Below the pieces are notes generated by a model. It had not been told where the DNA came from, did no database searches, and saw only the letters and a list, made by a program, of their open reading frames with translations. DNA of 64,000 bases, taken from positions 62,001 to 126,000 of the forward strand of contig CANGOP010000004.1 of the NCBI GenBank assembly GCA_947455595.1, written 5' to 3'. Shown one piece after another: positions 10,255-19,704 of the stretch (the stretch's first letter is position 1; the number at the start of each line of letters is the position of its first letter). The DNA is from Gammaproteobacteria bacterium (GTDB lineage Bacteria > Pseudomonadota > Gammaproteobacteria > Steroidobacterales > Steroidobacteraceae). A program made the position numbers and the translations under genes.

Positions 10255-10443
10255 CGGACACCCCGCGCCACCAACCCGGCTCACGCCCCCCCCTCGTCGA
10301 GAAGGTCGCTCCGGTCCGGTCACGCATCGCAAACATTAACCCAAACCGCTGATTCTAAGGATCGTCATCAGCCAGCCATTTAACGGAATATAGCCTAGTG
10401 GAGCAACGTGCATCAAAACCACGAGCGCATCACAGCTTCACCG

Positions 10444-10470
10444 CGGGGCGAGGCTAGCTCAGTCGCCCCG
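10444..10470. terminator. GC hairpin between the MFS gene and fimV
   Basis: Perfect 8-bp inverted repeat (CGGGGCGA / TCGCCCCG) with an 11-base loop, 20 bp past the stop of the minus-strand MFS gene and upstream of fimV. It has no U-run on either strand, so it is at best a weak or factor-assisted terminator, or an mRNA 3'-end stabiliser. The remaining sequence from 10255 to 10489 shows no gene. Confidence 0.35.
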
Positions 10471-10489
10471 CCCGATAGCAGGACCCACG

Positions 10490-11641
10490 TCACAAGCGAG
10501 CGAGAAAACTCGGCCAAACCGTACAGAGCAAGGCCAACAGTGCAAATCCGGCACCACCCCAAAAAGCCGCCGCCGGCCCAAACTGTTGGTACAAACATCC
10601 CGCCACGAGGCTACCGACGATCCCACCCAGCCCGGCCCCCGCGGCCGACAGGAGCGCCTGTGCACGCCCCCCAGACCCGGGTGGCGCAAAACGCGCCGCC
10701 AACATGACGGTGCAGGCCTGGAAGAGGCCAAAACAGGCCGCATGGCTGATCTGGGCCAGCAGGTTCCACAGCAACGAGTTGGGTAGCAGCGCCATCACCA
10801 CCCAACGCAGCGCGGTCAGCGCCACAGACCAGCCGAGCAGGCGCCCCATCGAGACACGCGCCAGGATGCGGGGTGACAGCCAGAACATGACGATTTCCGA
10901 AAGTACGCCCAGCGACCAGAAGACGCTGATCCAACGCTCGCTATAGCCGTAGTGCCGCAGAAAGATCGTGTAGAAGCCGTTAAAGGCACCGAAGCCGGCG
11001 ATCTGCAAAAAGGCGATCAGCAACAACAGCCGCGTGGGCGTGTCGCTCAGCGCATGCAGAAAACCGCCACCGGCCGCTTGCCGCGGACCACGATGCCCAC
11101 CACCGCGGGGCAACGTCAAAAACACACACACCGCGAGGACGTGCCCGCCCACCAACGCCCACGGAATCACGCCGTCGCCGTGACGCTCGATCAGGGCACC
11201 GACGCCCAGCACCATCACCACAAAACCAATCGAGCCCCACAGCCGCAGGCGACCGTAATGCGAGCGATCTGCCCCTAGCCGATCCAGAACGACCGCATCG
11301 TAAGCCGGCAAGATGGAGGTGAAGGCGAGACTGTAGACCGCGATGGACACACCAATACTGAGGCTGGAGCGCGCGGCGCCTGCCCAGACAGCCGACAAGC
11401 AGGCCAAGGTGGCACCAATGACCAACACCCGTTTGCGCTCACCGGCCACATCCAGCAGCCAACCACCCACCAATGGCGAGACGATCCGCACGGTGTTGAA
11501 GAGGGCGAGCACGATGCCAATCGACGCTGCCGTCCAACCAAGATGCGCAAGATGCGCCGACCAATACGGCATGAAGACGCCGAAGGCCATGTAATAGGCA
11601 AGATACCCCGCGGCGAATGGCGCTTCGCCGCGCCGAATCAC
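10490..11641 (-). CDS. MFS transporter, HcaT/LacY-like type
   Basis: A 383-residue major facilitator with about 12 hydrophobic segments and the opening [23 protein letters not shown], typical of the MFS_1-like / 3-phenylpropionate transporter (HcaT) group. The substrate cannot be read from sequence. The start is GTG 11641, which overlaps the aroC stop as GTGA; the open frame continues upstream but there would lie inside aroC and encode hydrophilic, unrelated residues. Coupling to aroC and prmB suggests co-expression. No nearby phenylpropionate genes support that substrate. Confidence 0.82.
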   Translation of the reverse strand: MIRRGEAPFAAGYLAYYMAFGVFMPYWSAHLAHLGWTAASIGIVLALFNTVRIVSPLVGGWLLDVAGERKRVLVIGATLACLSAVWAGAARSSLSIGVSIAVYSLAFTSILPAYDAVVLDRLGADRSHYGRLRLWGSIGFVVMVLGVGALIERHGDGVIPWALVGGHVLAVCVFLTLPRGGGHRGPRQAAGGGFLHALSDTPTRLLLLIAFLQIAGFGAFNGFYTIFLRHYGYSERWISVFWSLGVLSEIVMFWLSPRILARVSMGRLLGWSVALTALRWVVMALLPNSLLWNLLAQISHAACFGLFQACTVMLAARFAPPGSGGRAQALLSAAGAGLGGIVGSLVAGCLYQQFGPAAAFWGGAGFALLALLCTVWPSFLARL

Positions 11642-12735
11642 GTGTGCGCCGGTATTACAGGCGAGGGCATGACGACGTCGGCATTTTGCCCGCGATGACG
11701 CAGGTAGTGGTCCATCAACACGATGGCCAACATCGCCTCCGCGATGGGCGTGGCGCGTAAGCCCACGCACGGATCATGACGACCCGTGGTCACGACCTCG
11801 ACCGACTCACCCGCGACATTCACGGTCTCACCGGGCACTTGAATGCTGGAGGTCGGTTTCAGTGCGATGGAGACCACGACATCCTGACCGGAGGAAATGC
11901 CGCCCAAAATCCCACCGGCATGATTGGATGCGAAGCCTTTGGGCGTCATCAGGTCACGCCCTTCGCTGCCCTTCTGACGGGCCACCGCAAAGCCGTCACC
12001 AATCTCGACACCCTTCACCGCGTTGATGCCCATCATGGCGTGCGCGATGTCGGCATCGAGCCGATCAAATACGGGCTCCCCCAAGCCAACCGGCACACCG
12101 CGTGCGATCACCGTGAGGCGGGCGCCCACCGACTCGCCTTCGCCTCGAATCTTCCACAGAAAATCCTCCAACTCCGGCACGCGCGCCGGGTCCGGGCAGA
12201 AGAACGGATTGTCGTAGGCCGACAGGGGATCCACCGGATCCAATTGAAACGGACCGATCTCCGTCAGATAGCCATGAATCTGGATCCCCAGACGCGTGCT
12301 TAAGTATTTGCGGGCGATGGCACCTGCCGCGACCCGCATGACGGTCTCGCGCGCCGAAGACCGGCCACCGCCGCGGTAATCACGAAAGCCGTATTTCTGC
12401 TCGTAGGTGTAATCGGCATGACCGGGACGAAAACGATCTTTGATCTTTTCGTAATCCCGCGAGCGTTGGTCGGTGTTCTCAACGAGGAGTCCGATCGGTG
12501 TGCCCGTCGTGCGCCCTTCGAAGACGCCCGACAGAATCTTGACGCTGTCGGGTTCCTTGCGCTGGCTCGTATGGTGCGAGGTTCCCGAGCGGCGACGTTC
12601 GACGTCGGCCATGAGTTCCGTCTCGCTGATCTCAAGCCCTGGCGGACAGCCATCCACCACGGCGCCGAGCGCCGGCCCGTGGCTCTCGCCAAAGGTCGTG
12701 ACCGTGAACATGCGACCGATCGTATTGCCCGACAT
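11638..12735 (-). CDS. aroC: chorismate synthase
   Basis: Last step of the shikimate pathway: 5-enolpyruvylshikimate-3-phosphate to chorismate, using reduced FMN. The 365 residues match bacterial AroC. Family motifs are visible: [18 protein letters not shown] at the N-terminus, [42 protein letters not shown] (about residue 127) and [15 protein letters not shown]. The start ATG is 12735, two bases after the prmB stop. The prmB-aroC pair is conserved in gammaproteobacteria. Its stop overlaps the GTG of the MFS gene. Confidence 0.98.
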   Translation of the reverse strand: MSGNTIGRMFTVTTFGESHGPALGAVVDGCPPGLEISETELMADVERRRSGTSHHTSQRKEPDSVKILSGVFEGRTTGTPIGLLVENTDQRSRDYEKIKDRFRPGHADYTYEQKYGFRDYRGGGRSSARETVMRVAAGAIARKYLSTRLGIQIHGYLTEIGPFQLDPVDPLSAYDNPFFCPDPARVPELEDFLWKIRGEGESVGARLTVIARGVPVGLGEPVFDRLDADIAHAMMGINAVKGVEIGDGFAVARQKGSEGRDLMTPKGFASNHAGGILGGISSGQDVVVSIALKPTSSIQVPGETVNVAGESVEVVTTGRHDPCVGLRATPIAEAMLAIVLMDHYLRHRGQNADVVMPSPVIPAHT

Positions 12736-12737
12736 GC

Positions 12738-13616
12738 CTACTCCATTCGCAGCAAGAACACGCCGCCACCGCCGTGCTCAAAATCCAACCAGAGAAACGG
12801 CAGGTCCGGCCACGCTTGCGCGACCGCCTCGTCGGTGTTCCCCACTTCGACCACCAACAGTCCGCCCGGCGCCAACCACTGGCCCCGGCCCTCCAAAATC
12901 CGCCGCACGTGAGCCAAGCCATCCGGTCCTGAATCAAGGCCCAGGAGGGGCTCGTGCTGGTATTCCGCCGGCAAGGCCGCGACATCCGCAGTCGGGACAT
13001 AGGGCGGGTTGGACACGATGATATCGTAGCGACCCGCCGGCAGTCCGTCGTACACGTCAGCCAACACCGGATGGACGCGATCGACGAGGCCGTGGCGAGC
13101 AATGTTATCGGTAGCGACCGTGAGCGCCTCGGGCGAGATATCGGCGGCATCCACCTGCGCCGTCGGGAACGCGTGAGCGCATGCGATCGCGATGCAGCCC
13201 GAGCCCGTCCCGATATCGAGAACGCGGTGTACCCGCTCGACGTCAATAAACGGCGCGAACTGTGCGGCGATCAGTTCTGCGATGGGCGATCGCGGGACCA
13301 AGACGCGCGCATCGACGCGCATCTCATGCCCTGCAAACCACGTCACGCCAGTCAGATAGGCGGCGGGCACCCGTTCTTCGATGCGCCGCTGCACGAGCGT
13401 ACGCAACTGCCGGCGCTGCGCGAGATCCAGCACGGCCTCATAGGCGGCCGGCGCATCGGCATGGCGCAGTCCACCCGCGTGGAACACCAGCGCAGCCGCT
13501 TCATCCCATGGGTTGTCGGTGCCATGACCAAAAGCCAGCTCCGCACGCGCGAAGCGACGGGCCGTCTGGGCAATGGCATCGGCCACTCGGGCCGGCGGTA
13601 AGCGGATTGACGTCAT
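12738..13616 (-). CDS. prmB: 50S ribosomal protein L3 N5-glutamine methyltransferase
   Basis: SAM-dependent methyltransferase that methylates a glutamine of ribosomal protein L3. The 292 residues show the SAM-binding motif [20 protein letters not shown] (about residues 137-156) and the substrate amide-binding motif SNPPYVP (about 205). The N-terminal half ([26 protein letters not shown]) is of the PrmB type rather than PrmC, and the neighbouring aroC supports PrmB. It is first in its minus-strand group and is divergent from the SCO gene across a 51-bp gap. Confidence 0.95.
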   Translation of the reverse strand: MTSIRLPPARVADAIAQTARRFARAELAFGHGTDNPWDEAAALVFHAGGLRHADAPAAYEAVLDLAQRRQLRTLVQRRIEERVPAAYLTGVTWFAGHEMRVDARVLVPRSPIAELIAAQFAPFIDVERVHRVLDIGTGSGCIAIACAHAFPTAQVDAADISPEALTVATDNIARHGLVDRVHPVLADVYDGLPAGRYDIIVSNPPYVPTADVAALPAEYQHEPLLGLDSGPDGLAHVRRILEGRGQWLAPGGLLVVEVGNTDEAVAQAWPDLPFLWLDFEHGGGGVFLLRME

Positions 13617-13653
13617 CCGGACAGTCTAAAGGAAGGGAGACCCCCGCAACTCA

Positions 13654-13662
13654 TGGGATAAT
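13654..13662 (+). promoter_or_regulatory. extended -10 element next to the SCO gene start
   Basis: TGG followed by GATAAT (five of six matches to TATAAT) ends 5 bases before ATG 13668. A start seven bases downstream would fall on the ATG, giving a leaderless mRNA. The GGAAGGGAGA upstream is too far (over 25 bases) to be the ribosome site. No -35 match is seen, as is usual for extended -10 promoters. This is inference from sequence only. Confidence 0.35.
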
Positions 13663-13667
13663 GAGAT

Positions 13668-14294
13668 ATGCACGACTGTCTACACCCCCGACGCACCTTG
13701 ATCGGTCTTCTACTGGCTGTCCTTGTGGTGGCCGGATGCGCCAAGGCGCCCGAACCCCTGCAGGTGGCGACCCGCCTGCCGCAACCCCGCCCACTGCCCA
13801 ACTTTGCGCTGCAAACGGCAGGACCGACCCCCCTCACGCCCGCCGCTCTGCGGGGCCATCCGACGTTGCTCTTCTTCGGCTTCGCGAATTGCCCGGAGAT
13901 CTGCCCCACCACGCTCACGACCCTCGCGAGTGCTGTGCGGCGTCTTAGCTACCTGCCGGCGACCGAGCAACCCCTGATTTTATTCGTGTCCGTCGACCCG
14001 AAACGCGACACGCCAGAGCGACTGGCGCAATACGCCGGGCATTTCGGCGGCCACGTGCAGGCCGCCAGCGCAGACGCGATGACGCTCGACGCGCTGACCC
14101 GTGCCGTGGGGGCGCATTACGCCCTCCCGGCCGACGCGGATCCGGTGCGCGGCTATGCCGTGGAGCATTCCGGCCAGGTGTATGTGCTCAATACGGCAGG
14201 TCAATTCATGGCCGTCTTTTCACCCCCGCATGACGCCGCGATCATGGCCGCTGATTTGCGCCGTCTGCTCGACGGCTCAGGAGCCTCGCCATGA
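13668..14294 (+). CDS. SCO1/SenC family copper-binding lipoprotein
   Basis: Thioredoxin-fold protein of the SCO1/SenC/PrrC family, which delivers copper to cytochrome oxidase CuA or acts as a thiol reductase outside the cytoplasm. The 208 residues begin with a lipoprotein signal (LLLAVLVVAGC, lipidated Cys24). The copper motif CPEIC (C75, C79) follows FFGFANC, and the distal ligand is probably His167 in VEHSGQVYVLNTAGQFMAVF. No cytochrome oxidase genes are nearby, so the partner is unknown. The stop overlaps the psd start as ATGA. Confidence 0.92.
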   Translation: MHDCLHPRRTLIGLLLAVLVVAGCAKAPEPLQVATRLPQPRPLPNFALQTAGPTPLTPAALRGHPTLLFFGFANCPEICPTTLTTLASAVRRLSYLPATEQPLILFVSVDPKRDTPERLAQYAGHFGGHVQAASADAMTLDALTRAVGAHYALPADADPVRGYAVEHSGQVYVLNTAGQFMAVFSPPHDAAIMAADLRRLLDGSGASP

Positions 14295-15160
14295 CCGTCT
14301 CCGACCATCTGTTCGTCTGGCTGCAGCACTGCCTGCCCAAGCGACTCCTGACCGCCCTGATCTATCGCATCGCTCGGATCGAATCACCGGGCTTCAAAGA
14401 TTTTCTCATTCGCCATTTCTGTCGTCTTTATGCGGTCGACACGGCGGAAGCGATTGTGCCGGCGGGTGGCTATCGATCCTTCAACGACTTTTTCACTCGC
14501 GCCCTGCGCCCGGGCGCGCGCGTGGTCGACACAAGTCCACGGGCCCTGACGAGCCCGTGCGACGGCACCGTGGCTGAACGGGGCGATTTGATCGGCAGTG
14601 ACGTCACCCAGGCGACGCTGGCAGCAAAGCGTCGCACCTATCGGCTAGACGCCTTTCTCGGCGACGCGGCACGGGCAAGGCCGTATCAGAACGGACGCTT
14701 CGCGACGATCTATCTCGCTCCGTATAACTACCATCGCGTGCATGTCCCACTGGATGGGACGCTCGTTGGCTTGCAGTACGAGCCTGGCCTTTTGTACAGC
14801 GTTAACATGACCACCGCAGCACTCGTCGATGCGCTGTACGTCAAGAACGAACGCTTGGTCTGCCACTTCGAAAGTCCACAAGGCCCTTACGCACTCGTCT
14901 TCGTCGGTGCTTTGAATGTCGGCAGTGTGAGTCTGACCGGCGTGGGCGAAGTCTTACCGCGGGCCGATCGGCATGCCGGTCCTTTGCCCTTGCCCGAGCG
15001 ACGCGAGTACCGGCGCGGTGATGAGCTCGGTTGGTTCAACATGGGCTCCACCGTTGTCTTGGTGTTCCCGGCAGGGGCGATCGAATTCACGGATGATTTC
15101 AAACCCGGCGCCGTGGTTCGCATGGGCGAACAGATCGCCACCACAGCCGCTACGCTGTGA
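14291..15160 (+). CDS. psd: phosphatidylserine decarboxylase proenzyme
   Basis: Makes phosphatidylethanolamine from phosphatidylserine at the inner membrane. The 289 residues are normal for the bacterial type I enzyme. The self-cleavage site is the MGST motif (Gly252/Ser253), where the serine becomes the pyruvoyl group; E. coli has LGST. The conserved YNYHRVHVPLDGTL region is at about residues 145-158. The start ATG overlaps the SCO gene stop, and the stop overlaps the epmA start. psd next to epmA is also seen in enterobacteria. Confidence 0.97.
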   Translation: MTVSDHLFVWLQHCLPKRLLTALIYRIARIESPGFKDFLIRHFCRLYAVDTAEAIVPAGGYRSFNDFFTRALRPGARVVDTSPRALTSPCDGTVAERGDLIGSDVTQATLAAKRRTYRLDAFLGDAARARPYQNGRFATIYLAPYNYHRVHVPLDGTLVGLQYEPGLLYSVNMTTAALVDALYVKNERLVCHFESPQGPYALVFVGALNVGSVSLTGVGEVLPRADRHAGPLPLPERREYRRGDELGWFNMGSTVVLVFPAGAIEFTDDFKPGAVVRMGEQIATTAATL

Positions 15161-16092
15161 TGCGCGCCCGACTCCAAGCGCGCGCCCAGTTGCTGCAGCG
15201 CTGTCGGCAGTTTTTTGCCGACCGTAACGTCTTGGAAGTCGACACGCCCCTGCTCTCACCGTCCGCGGTGACGGACGTGCACCTCGCCTCATTGGCCACC
15301 GAGGTGGCCGGTCACGGCCGGTACTATCTGCAGACCTCGCCGGAATACCCGATGAAACGGCTGCTGAGTCTGGGTGTGGGTGATTGCTATCAGATCTGCA
15401 AGGTTTTCCGCGACGAAGAGAGCGGCCGCCATCACCACCCTGAATTCACGATGCTGGAATGGTATCGTTTGGGTTTTGATCAGCATCGTTTGATGGATGA
15501 AGTCGAACAGTTGCTCGGTCAACTGATCGGCGGCACCTATGCTGCGCCGGCGGAGCGGTGGTCTTATCGCGCCGTCTTCGAACATTATCTCAGCATCAAT
15601 CCTCATTCCTGCCCGCTCGGCACCCTGCGCTCACTCGCCGAGGATCGCGCACAGGCGCGCCTTGTGGACGCGGACCGCGACACGCTGCTCGAACTGTTGA
15701 TGGGCGTGGTCATCGGCCCCGCATTGGGTCACGGACGCTTAACATTCATTCATGATTTCCCCGCCTCGCAAGCCGCCTTGGCGCGACTTCTGCCGGGTGA
15801 TCCGCCGGTGGCGGCGCGCTTTGAAGCCTATGCGAGGGGACTCGAACTCTGTAACGGCTTTCATGAATTGGCCGACGCTAACGAGCAGCGTCGGCGCTTT
15901 GAGGCGGATCTGGCGGCGCGTCGTGGTCACGGACTGCCCACCGTGCCGATCGATGAGCGGTTTCTGGCCACACTGGCCGACGGACTCCCCGACTGCGCGG
16001 GTGTGGCGGTGGGGCTCGACCGCGTGCTGATGGTGGCCTCTGGAGCAAACTCCATTGCCGATGTCTTGGCCTTCACCCTGGCGGACTCTTGA
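15160..16092 (+). CDS. epmA: elongation factor P--(R)-beta-lysine ligase EpmA
   Basis: Class II lysyl-tRNA-synthetase-like enzyme that attaches (R)-beta-lysine to Lys34 of EF-P. About 310 residues form only the catalytic core; the anticodon-binding domain of LysS is absent, as expected for EpmA (PoxA/GenX/YjeA). Class II motifs are visible: motif 2 CYQICKVFRDEESGRHHHPEFTML-like region near residue 80 and motif 3 GVAVGLDRVLMV near the end. The start ATG 15160 overlaps the psd stop (TGATG); GTG 15157 is an in-frame alternative. Its substrate gene efp lies 0.5 kb away. The lysine aminomutase partner EpmB is not in the window. Confidence 0.95.
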   Translation: MRARLQARAQLLQRCRQFFADRNVLEVDTPLLSPSAVTDVHLASLATEVAGHGRYYLQTSPEYPMKRLLSLGVGDCYQICKVFRDEESGRHHHPEFTMLEWYRLGFDQHRLMDEVEQLLGQLIGGTYAAPAERWSYRAVFEHYLSINPHSCPLGTLRSLAEDRAQARLVDADRDTLLELLMGVVIGPALGHGRLTFIHDFPASQAALARLLPGDPPVAARFEAYARGLELCNGFHELADANEQRRRFEADLAARRGHGLPTVPIDERFLATLADGLPDCAGVAVGLDRVLMVASGANSIADVLAFTLADS

Positions 16093-16095
16093 ATC

Positions 16096-16593
16096 ATGAG
16101 CGAATCCTTACCCCTGATTGCGCCCGACGCACCGCAACACGACATACACGCCGCGCTGCTGCAAACGCTTGACGCGTTGCTTGTCGGCGAGCGCGATGCC
16201 ACGGCCAATCTCGCGAATGCATCGGCACTGCTGATGGGCGTCCTGCCGAACCTGAACTGGGCCGGCTTTTATCTTCTGAAGGACGGCGGTCTCGTTGTCG
16301 GGCCCTTTCAGGGCAAACCGGCCTGTGTGCGCATTGCGCTCGGCCGCGGCGTGTGCGGCACGGCGGCGGCCGAACGACGCACGGTCTTGGTGGAGGACGT
16401 GCACGCCTTCCCCGGTCACATCGCCTGTGACTCGGCCAGCCGATCGGAGTTGGTGGTGCCCCTGCTGACCGCGGAGGGTCGCTTGGTGGGCGTCATGGAC
16501 CTCGATAGTCCACTGCTGTCGCGCTTTGACTCCGCCGATGCGACGGCGCTGGAGTCGTTCGCAGCCCGCCTGATGGCGGGCTGCGATCTCTGA
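16096..16593 (+). CDS. msrC: free methionine-(R)-sulfoxide reductase (GAF domain)
   Basis: A 165-residue single GAF domain of the fRMsr (YebR/MsrC) type, which reduces free methionine-R-sulfoxide and is recycled by thioredoxin. The three cysteines of the family are at 77, 87 and 111 (KPACV, GRGVCGTA, HIACD), with the same 10- and 24-residue spacing as the E. coli enzyme. It starts 4 bp after epmA on the same strand and is convergent with efp. The link to EpmA is probably only positional. Confidence 0.93.
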   Translation: MSESLPLIAPDAPQHDIHAALLQTLDALLVGERDATANLANASALLMGVLPNLNWAGFYLLKDGGLVVGPFQGKPACVRIALGRGVCGTAAAERRTVLVEDVHAFPGHIACDSASRSELVVPLLTAEGRLVGVMDLDSPLLSRFDSADATALESFAARLMAGCDL

Positions 16594-16599
16594 CCCGCC

Positions 16600-17169
16600 T
16601 TACTTGGCGCGGGAGATGTATTCGCCGTTACGCGTATCGACGCGGACGATTTCGCCTTCGCTGATGAACAGCGGCACGCGGACCACGGCTCCCGTCTCGA
16701 GCTTCGCGGGCTTCTGACCACCGGTGGCGGTGTCGCCACGAACGCCCGGATCGGTTTCGACGATCTTGAGTTCAACGTGCGCAGGCGCCGTCACGTTCAG
16801 CGGCTCGCCATTCCACAAGGTCACAATGCACTCGACACCGTCCTTGAGCCACTGTGCCGATTCGCCCATCGCGGACTTACCAGCGGTGAACTGCTCAAAA
16901 GAGCCGTCCGTCGCCATAAAGGTCCAGAAGCTGCCGTCCGTGTACAGATACTGCATGTCGGCGTCGACCACGTCAGCCGCATCGACCGAGTCACCGCTCT
17001 TCCACGTCTTTTCCACCACGCGACCAGTCTTGAGGTTGCGGACCTTGACGCGGTTGAAGGCCTGGCCCTTGCCCGGCTTGACCATTTCGTTCTCAACGAT
17101 CGAGTACGGGTCCCCGTCGATCAGGATCTTGAGGCCAGTTTTGAATTCGTTGGTGCTGTACGTGGACAT
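16600..17169 (-). CDS. efp: translation elongation factor P
   Basis: Rescues ribosomes stalled at polyproline stretches. The 189 residues start at ATG 17169 ([16 protein letters not shown]), preceded by GGAGA. The longer open frame upstream adds 16 unlikely residues. The modification loop VKPGKGQAF places a lysine at position 34, the residue that EpmA beta-lysylates in E. coli, in agreement with the nearby epmA. Three beta-barrel domains are implied by length. The 183 bp between efp and the divergent fimX-like gene contains both promoters, but none is clear enough to place. Confidence 0.97.
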   Translation of the reverse strand: MSTYSTNEFKTGLKILIDGDPYSIVENEMVKPGKGQAFNRVKVRNLKTGRVVEKTWKSGDSVDAADVVDADMQYLYTDGSFWTFMATDGSFEQFTAGKSAMGESAQWLKDGVECIVTLWNGEPLNVTAPAHVELKIVETDPGVRGDTATGGQKPAKLETGAVVRVPLFISEGEIVRVDTRNGEYISRAK

Positions 17170-17352
17170 GAGACTCTCCGGAAAACCACCAGGCGCCGAG
17201 CCTGATGGCCCGCCCAAAGCACGCTAGTGTAGCGATCTGCCGGCCAATCGGCCAGACAAGCCCTCCCGTGCAGGCCAGCGTCCTGCCCGGCATGAAGCAA
17301 AAGTGTTAACCCAATCGCGACGGGCGCCCCCCAAGACGCCTAGCATCAGCGA

Positions 17353-19428
17353 ATGAGTGAACGCCGCCCCACCCCTGCTGCCCTGTCCCGGCCTGAGCCC
17401 GTGGTGGTGGTCGTGCTGAGTCGGACAGAGGAAACGGCCGAGGCCGTGAATCGGCTGCTGCGGCGCGCCGGTCTCACCGCACACTGCCGGCGCGTCCACG
17501 ATGGCGCAGATCTTGAAAATACCGTGGAGGCTCAGCGTCCGGAGCTCGTCTTTATCGCCGCCGAGGACCGACTGTTTCCGGTGGAAGCGATCGCCGGTTT
17601 GCGCGCTCGTCAACAGCCGCCACCCGCCGTCATTCTGCTCCTGAACGAGTGTAGTGAGGCCGCGAGCGAGACCGCTTTAGCCGCCGGCGCCCAGGATATT
17701 GCAAGTCTGGAGGCCCCGAAACGCCTGGTGCTCGTCGCGCAGCGCGAAATCGCTGCCCAACGCAACGCGCGTGCGCTGATGGCCGCTCATGCCGCGAGCC
17801 GCGACTACCTCCGAGCCCTCACCTCGCTCCGGGAAGGCTCGACCGACCCGATCGCCGAGGTCGCAGAGGGGATCGTGATCGCGGCGAATCCCGCTTGGTT
17901 GGCGCTGCTCGGTTATTCGGAATTGGGCAGCATCAACGGACTGCCGGTGATGGATTGTTTCGACCCGCTGTCGCATGCCGCGTTGCGAGGCGCCTTGCAT
18001 GCCTGCTTGGAGGGCCGCTGGCCTGCTGAACCGCTGCGCTTACGCGCCCGCGATGCTCATGGGGCTGCCCGACCGATCGATGTCGTGCTCTCACTCGGCG
18101 CAGCCAATGACGGTGAGGCCGTGATCAGCCTACGCGTGCCGACCGTCCACGGTGACGCCGAAGAGGATTTGCGGTCGCAACTGGAACGGGCCATTCGAAT
18201 GGATCCCACCAGTGGCTTTTTGCACCGAGCGCATCTTCTGGGCGCACTGGTGGAGCGCTGCCGACAGCCCGTGGCCGGCGGCGTGCGCTACCTCGCGTGC
18301 GTTCAGATCGATCACCCCGAACAGGTAGCGGACCGGGTCGGCCCCCTCGCGGCCGAGGGTCTCGTGGCGCAGCTCGCAGATGAATTACGCTGCCACTTAT
18401 CGCCGCCGGATCTCGGTGGACGGTTTACCGGATCGAGTCTGGTCTTCTTGTTGGAGCGCGGCACCCAGGAAGATGTGGAACGCTGGACACAGCAAGTCAC
18501 GTCCTCCGTTCGGAATCGAATCTTTCAAATTGCTGACCGCACGGTGCACATTACCCTGACCATCGGGTGGGCGCGGGTCATCGCGGATGATGCCGATGAT
18601 GCGATGAGCCGTGCCCTGGAAGCCGTCCGCTCGGGCCGAACCGACGGTGGGGACCGTACCGTCCGTCGTGATCCCATCGCCACGGCGAACGAGTCGGATG
18701 ATCGCGCCTGGGCACAGCGGATCAAAACGGCGCTGATGGAGAACCGTTTCCGTCTCCAGCAACAGCCGATCGCCAGCCTGCAGGGCAGGCCGACCGACAG
18801 CTTCGATCTGCTCGTGCGCCTACAGGATGACGATGGCAGCGACGTCTTACCGTCAGAATTTTTAGCGGCCGCTCAGCGCAATGATCTCTTGCGCGCCTTG
18901 GATCGTTGGGTGCTGGCGGCCACCGTCGCCTTGGCCCATCAGCGGGCCGGACGCGGCTTCTTCGTGCGTATCTCGGCCGACTCACTCGCCGATCGCACGA
19001 TGGTGCCGTGGCTGAAGAGCCAGGTCGGTAGTGCAGGCGTGGATCCCTCGCGCCTCGTCGTCCAGATTCCCGAAACGGATCTCGATCGTGATCCCGAGGC
19101 GGCTGAGCGCTTGTGCGATGCCCTGCGCGAAGCGGGCATCCGCTTTGCGGTGGAGCACTACGGGCATGGCACCGACCCGCTCCACCTGATGGCGCGACTC
19201 AAGCCGAACTTCATCAAAATCGACGGCAAACTGATGCAGGGCCTCGCGCAACACGCCGAACAACAGGCCACGGTGCGCATGCTCGTCAAGCACGCAAAGC
19301 GTGTGGGAACACGCACCATCGCCGAACGCGTCGAAGACGCCAACACGATGGCGGTCTTGTTTGCCTTAGGCGTCGAGTCGATTCAGGGCCGCTTCGTCCA
19401 GAAATCCGAAGCGGTCACGCTCGGATGA
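17353..19428 (+). CDS. FimX-like REC/PAS/GGDEF/EAL protein, degenerate
   Basis: Probably a c-di-GMP effector for type IV pili rather than an enzyme. The 691 residues equal the length of Pseudomonas aeruginosa FimX and the domain order is the same: a REC-like domain (about 10-135), PAS (about 155-255), GGDEF (about 275-430) and EAL (about 455-690). The GGDEF signature is replaced by TGSSL (359-363) and the EAL signature by DLL in FDLLVRL (484-490), so neither cyclase nor phosphodiesterase activity is expected; a decayed EAL can still bind c-di-GMP. The fimV homologue 7 kb away is consistent with pilus control. Orthology is inferred from architecture. Confidence 0.78.
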   Translation: MSERRPTPAALSRPEPVVVVVLSRTEETAEAVNRLLRRAGLTAHCRRVHDGADLENTVEAQRPELVFIAAEDRLFPVEAIAGLRARQQPPPAVILLLNECSEAASETALAAGAQDIASLEAPKRLVLVAQREIAAQRNARALMAAHAASRDYLRALTSLREGSTDPIAEVAEGIVIAANPAWLALLGYSELGSINGLPVMDCFDPLSHAALRGALHACLEGRWPAEPLRLRARDAHGAARPIDVVLSLGAANDGEAVISLRVPTVHGDAEEDLRSQLERAIRMDPTSGFLHRAHLLGALVERCRQPVAGGVRYLACVQIDHPEQVADRVGPLAAEGLVAQLADELRCHLSPPDLGGRFTGSSLVFLLERGTQEDVERWTQQVTSSVRNRIFQIADRTVHITLTIGWARVIADDADDAMSRALEAVRSGRTDGGDRTVRRDPIATANESDDRAWAQRIKTALMENRFRLQQQPIASLQGRPTDSFDLLVRLQDDDGSDVLPSEFLAAAQRNDLLRALDRWVLAATVALAHQRAGRGFFVRISADSLADRTMVPWLKSQVGSAGVDPSRLVVQIPETDLDRDPEAAERLCDALREAGIRFAVEHYGHGTDPLHLMARLKPNFIKIDGKLMQGLAQHAEQQATVRMLVKHAKRVGTRTIAERVEDANTMAVLFALGVESIQGRFVQKSEAVTLG

Positions 19429-19449
19429 GCGCAAGCGATCGCACCTAAC

Positions 19450-19704
19450 ATGGAATGCCGCCGTCATTGTGGCGCCTGTTGTACGGCGCCCTCCATCAGC
19501 TCGCCGATCCCCGGAATGCCCCAGGGCAAACCCGCCGGCGTCCGCTGCGTCCAACTGGACGACAACGACCGCTGCCAACTCTTTGGTGATCCGCGCCGGC
19601 CACGGGTGTGCGCATCGCTGCAGCCCAATCTCACGATGTGCGGTTCGAGTCGGGAGGAGGCCATGCGCATCCTCACCGCACTCGAAATCAGTACCGCGCC
19701 TTAA
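19450..19704 (+). CDS. YkgJ-type zinc/iron-chelating cysteine-rich protein
   Basis: An 84-residue cytoplasmic protein with the clustered cysteines of the YkgJ/UPF0153 family: [14 protein letters not shown] at the start, then [24 protein letters not shown]. Such proteins are thought to bind zinc or an iron-sulfur centre; the function is unknown. It begins 21 bp after the fimX-like gene on the same strand. Its TAA stop shares the palindrome TTAA with the TAA of the convergent amylase gene. Confidence 0.85.
   Translation: MECRRHCGACCTAPSISSPIPGMPQGKPAGVRCVQLDDNDRCQLFGDPRRPRVCASLQPNLTMCGSSREEAMRILTALEISTAP

Noticed and set aside
10444..10520. tRNA-like start (GGGGCGA followed by a TAGCTCAGT-like D-arm)
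   Set aside because: The match is confined to one hairpin. No anticodon arm, no TTCGA-type T-arm and no acceptor complement follow within 90 bases.
10490..11641. Specific call as 3-phenylpropionate transporter HcaT
   Set aside because: Only general subfamily likeness is visible and no aromatic-acid genes are nearby, so the substrate was left open.
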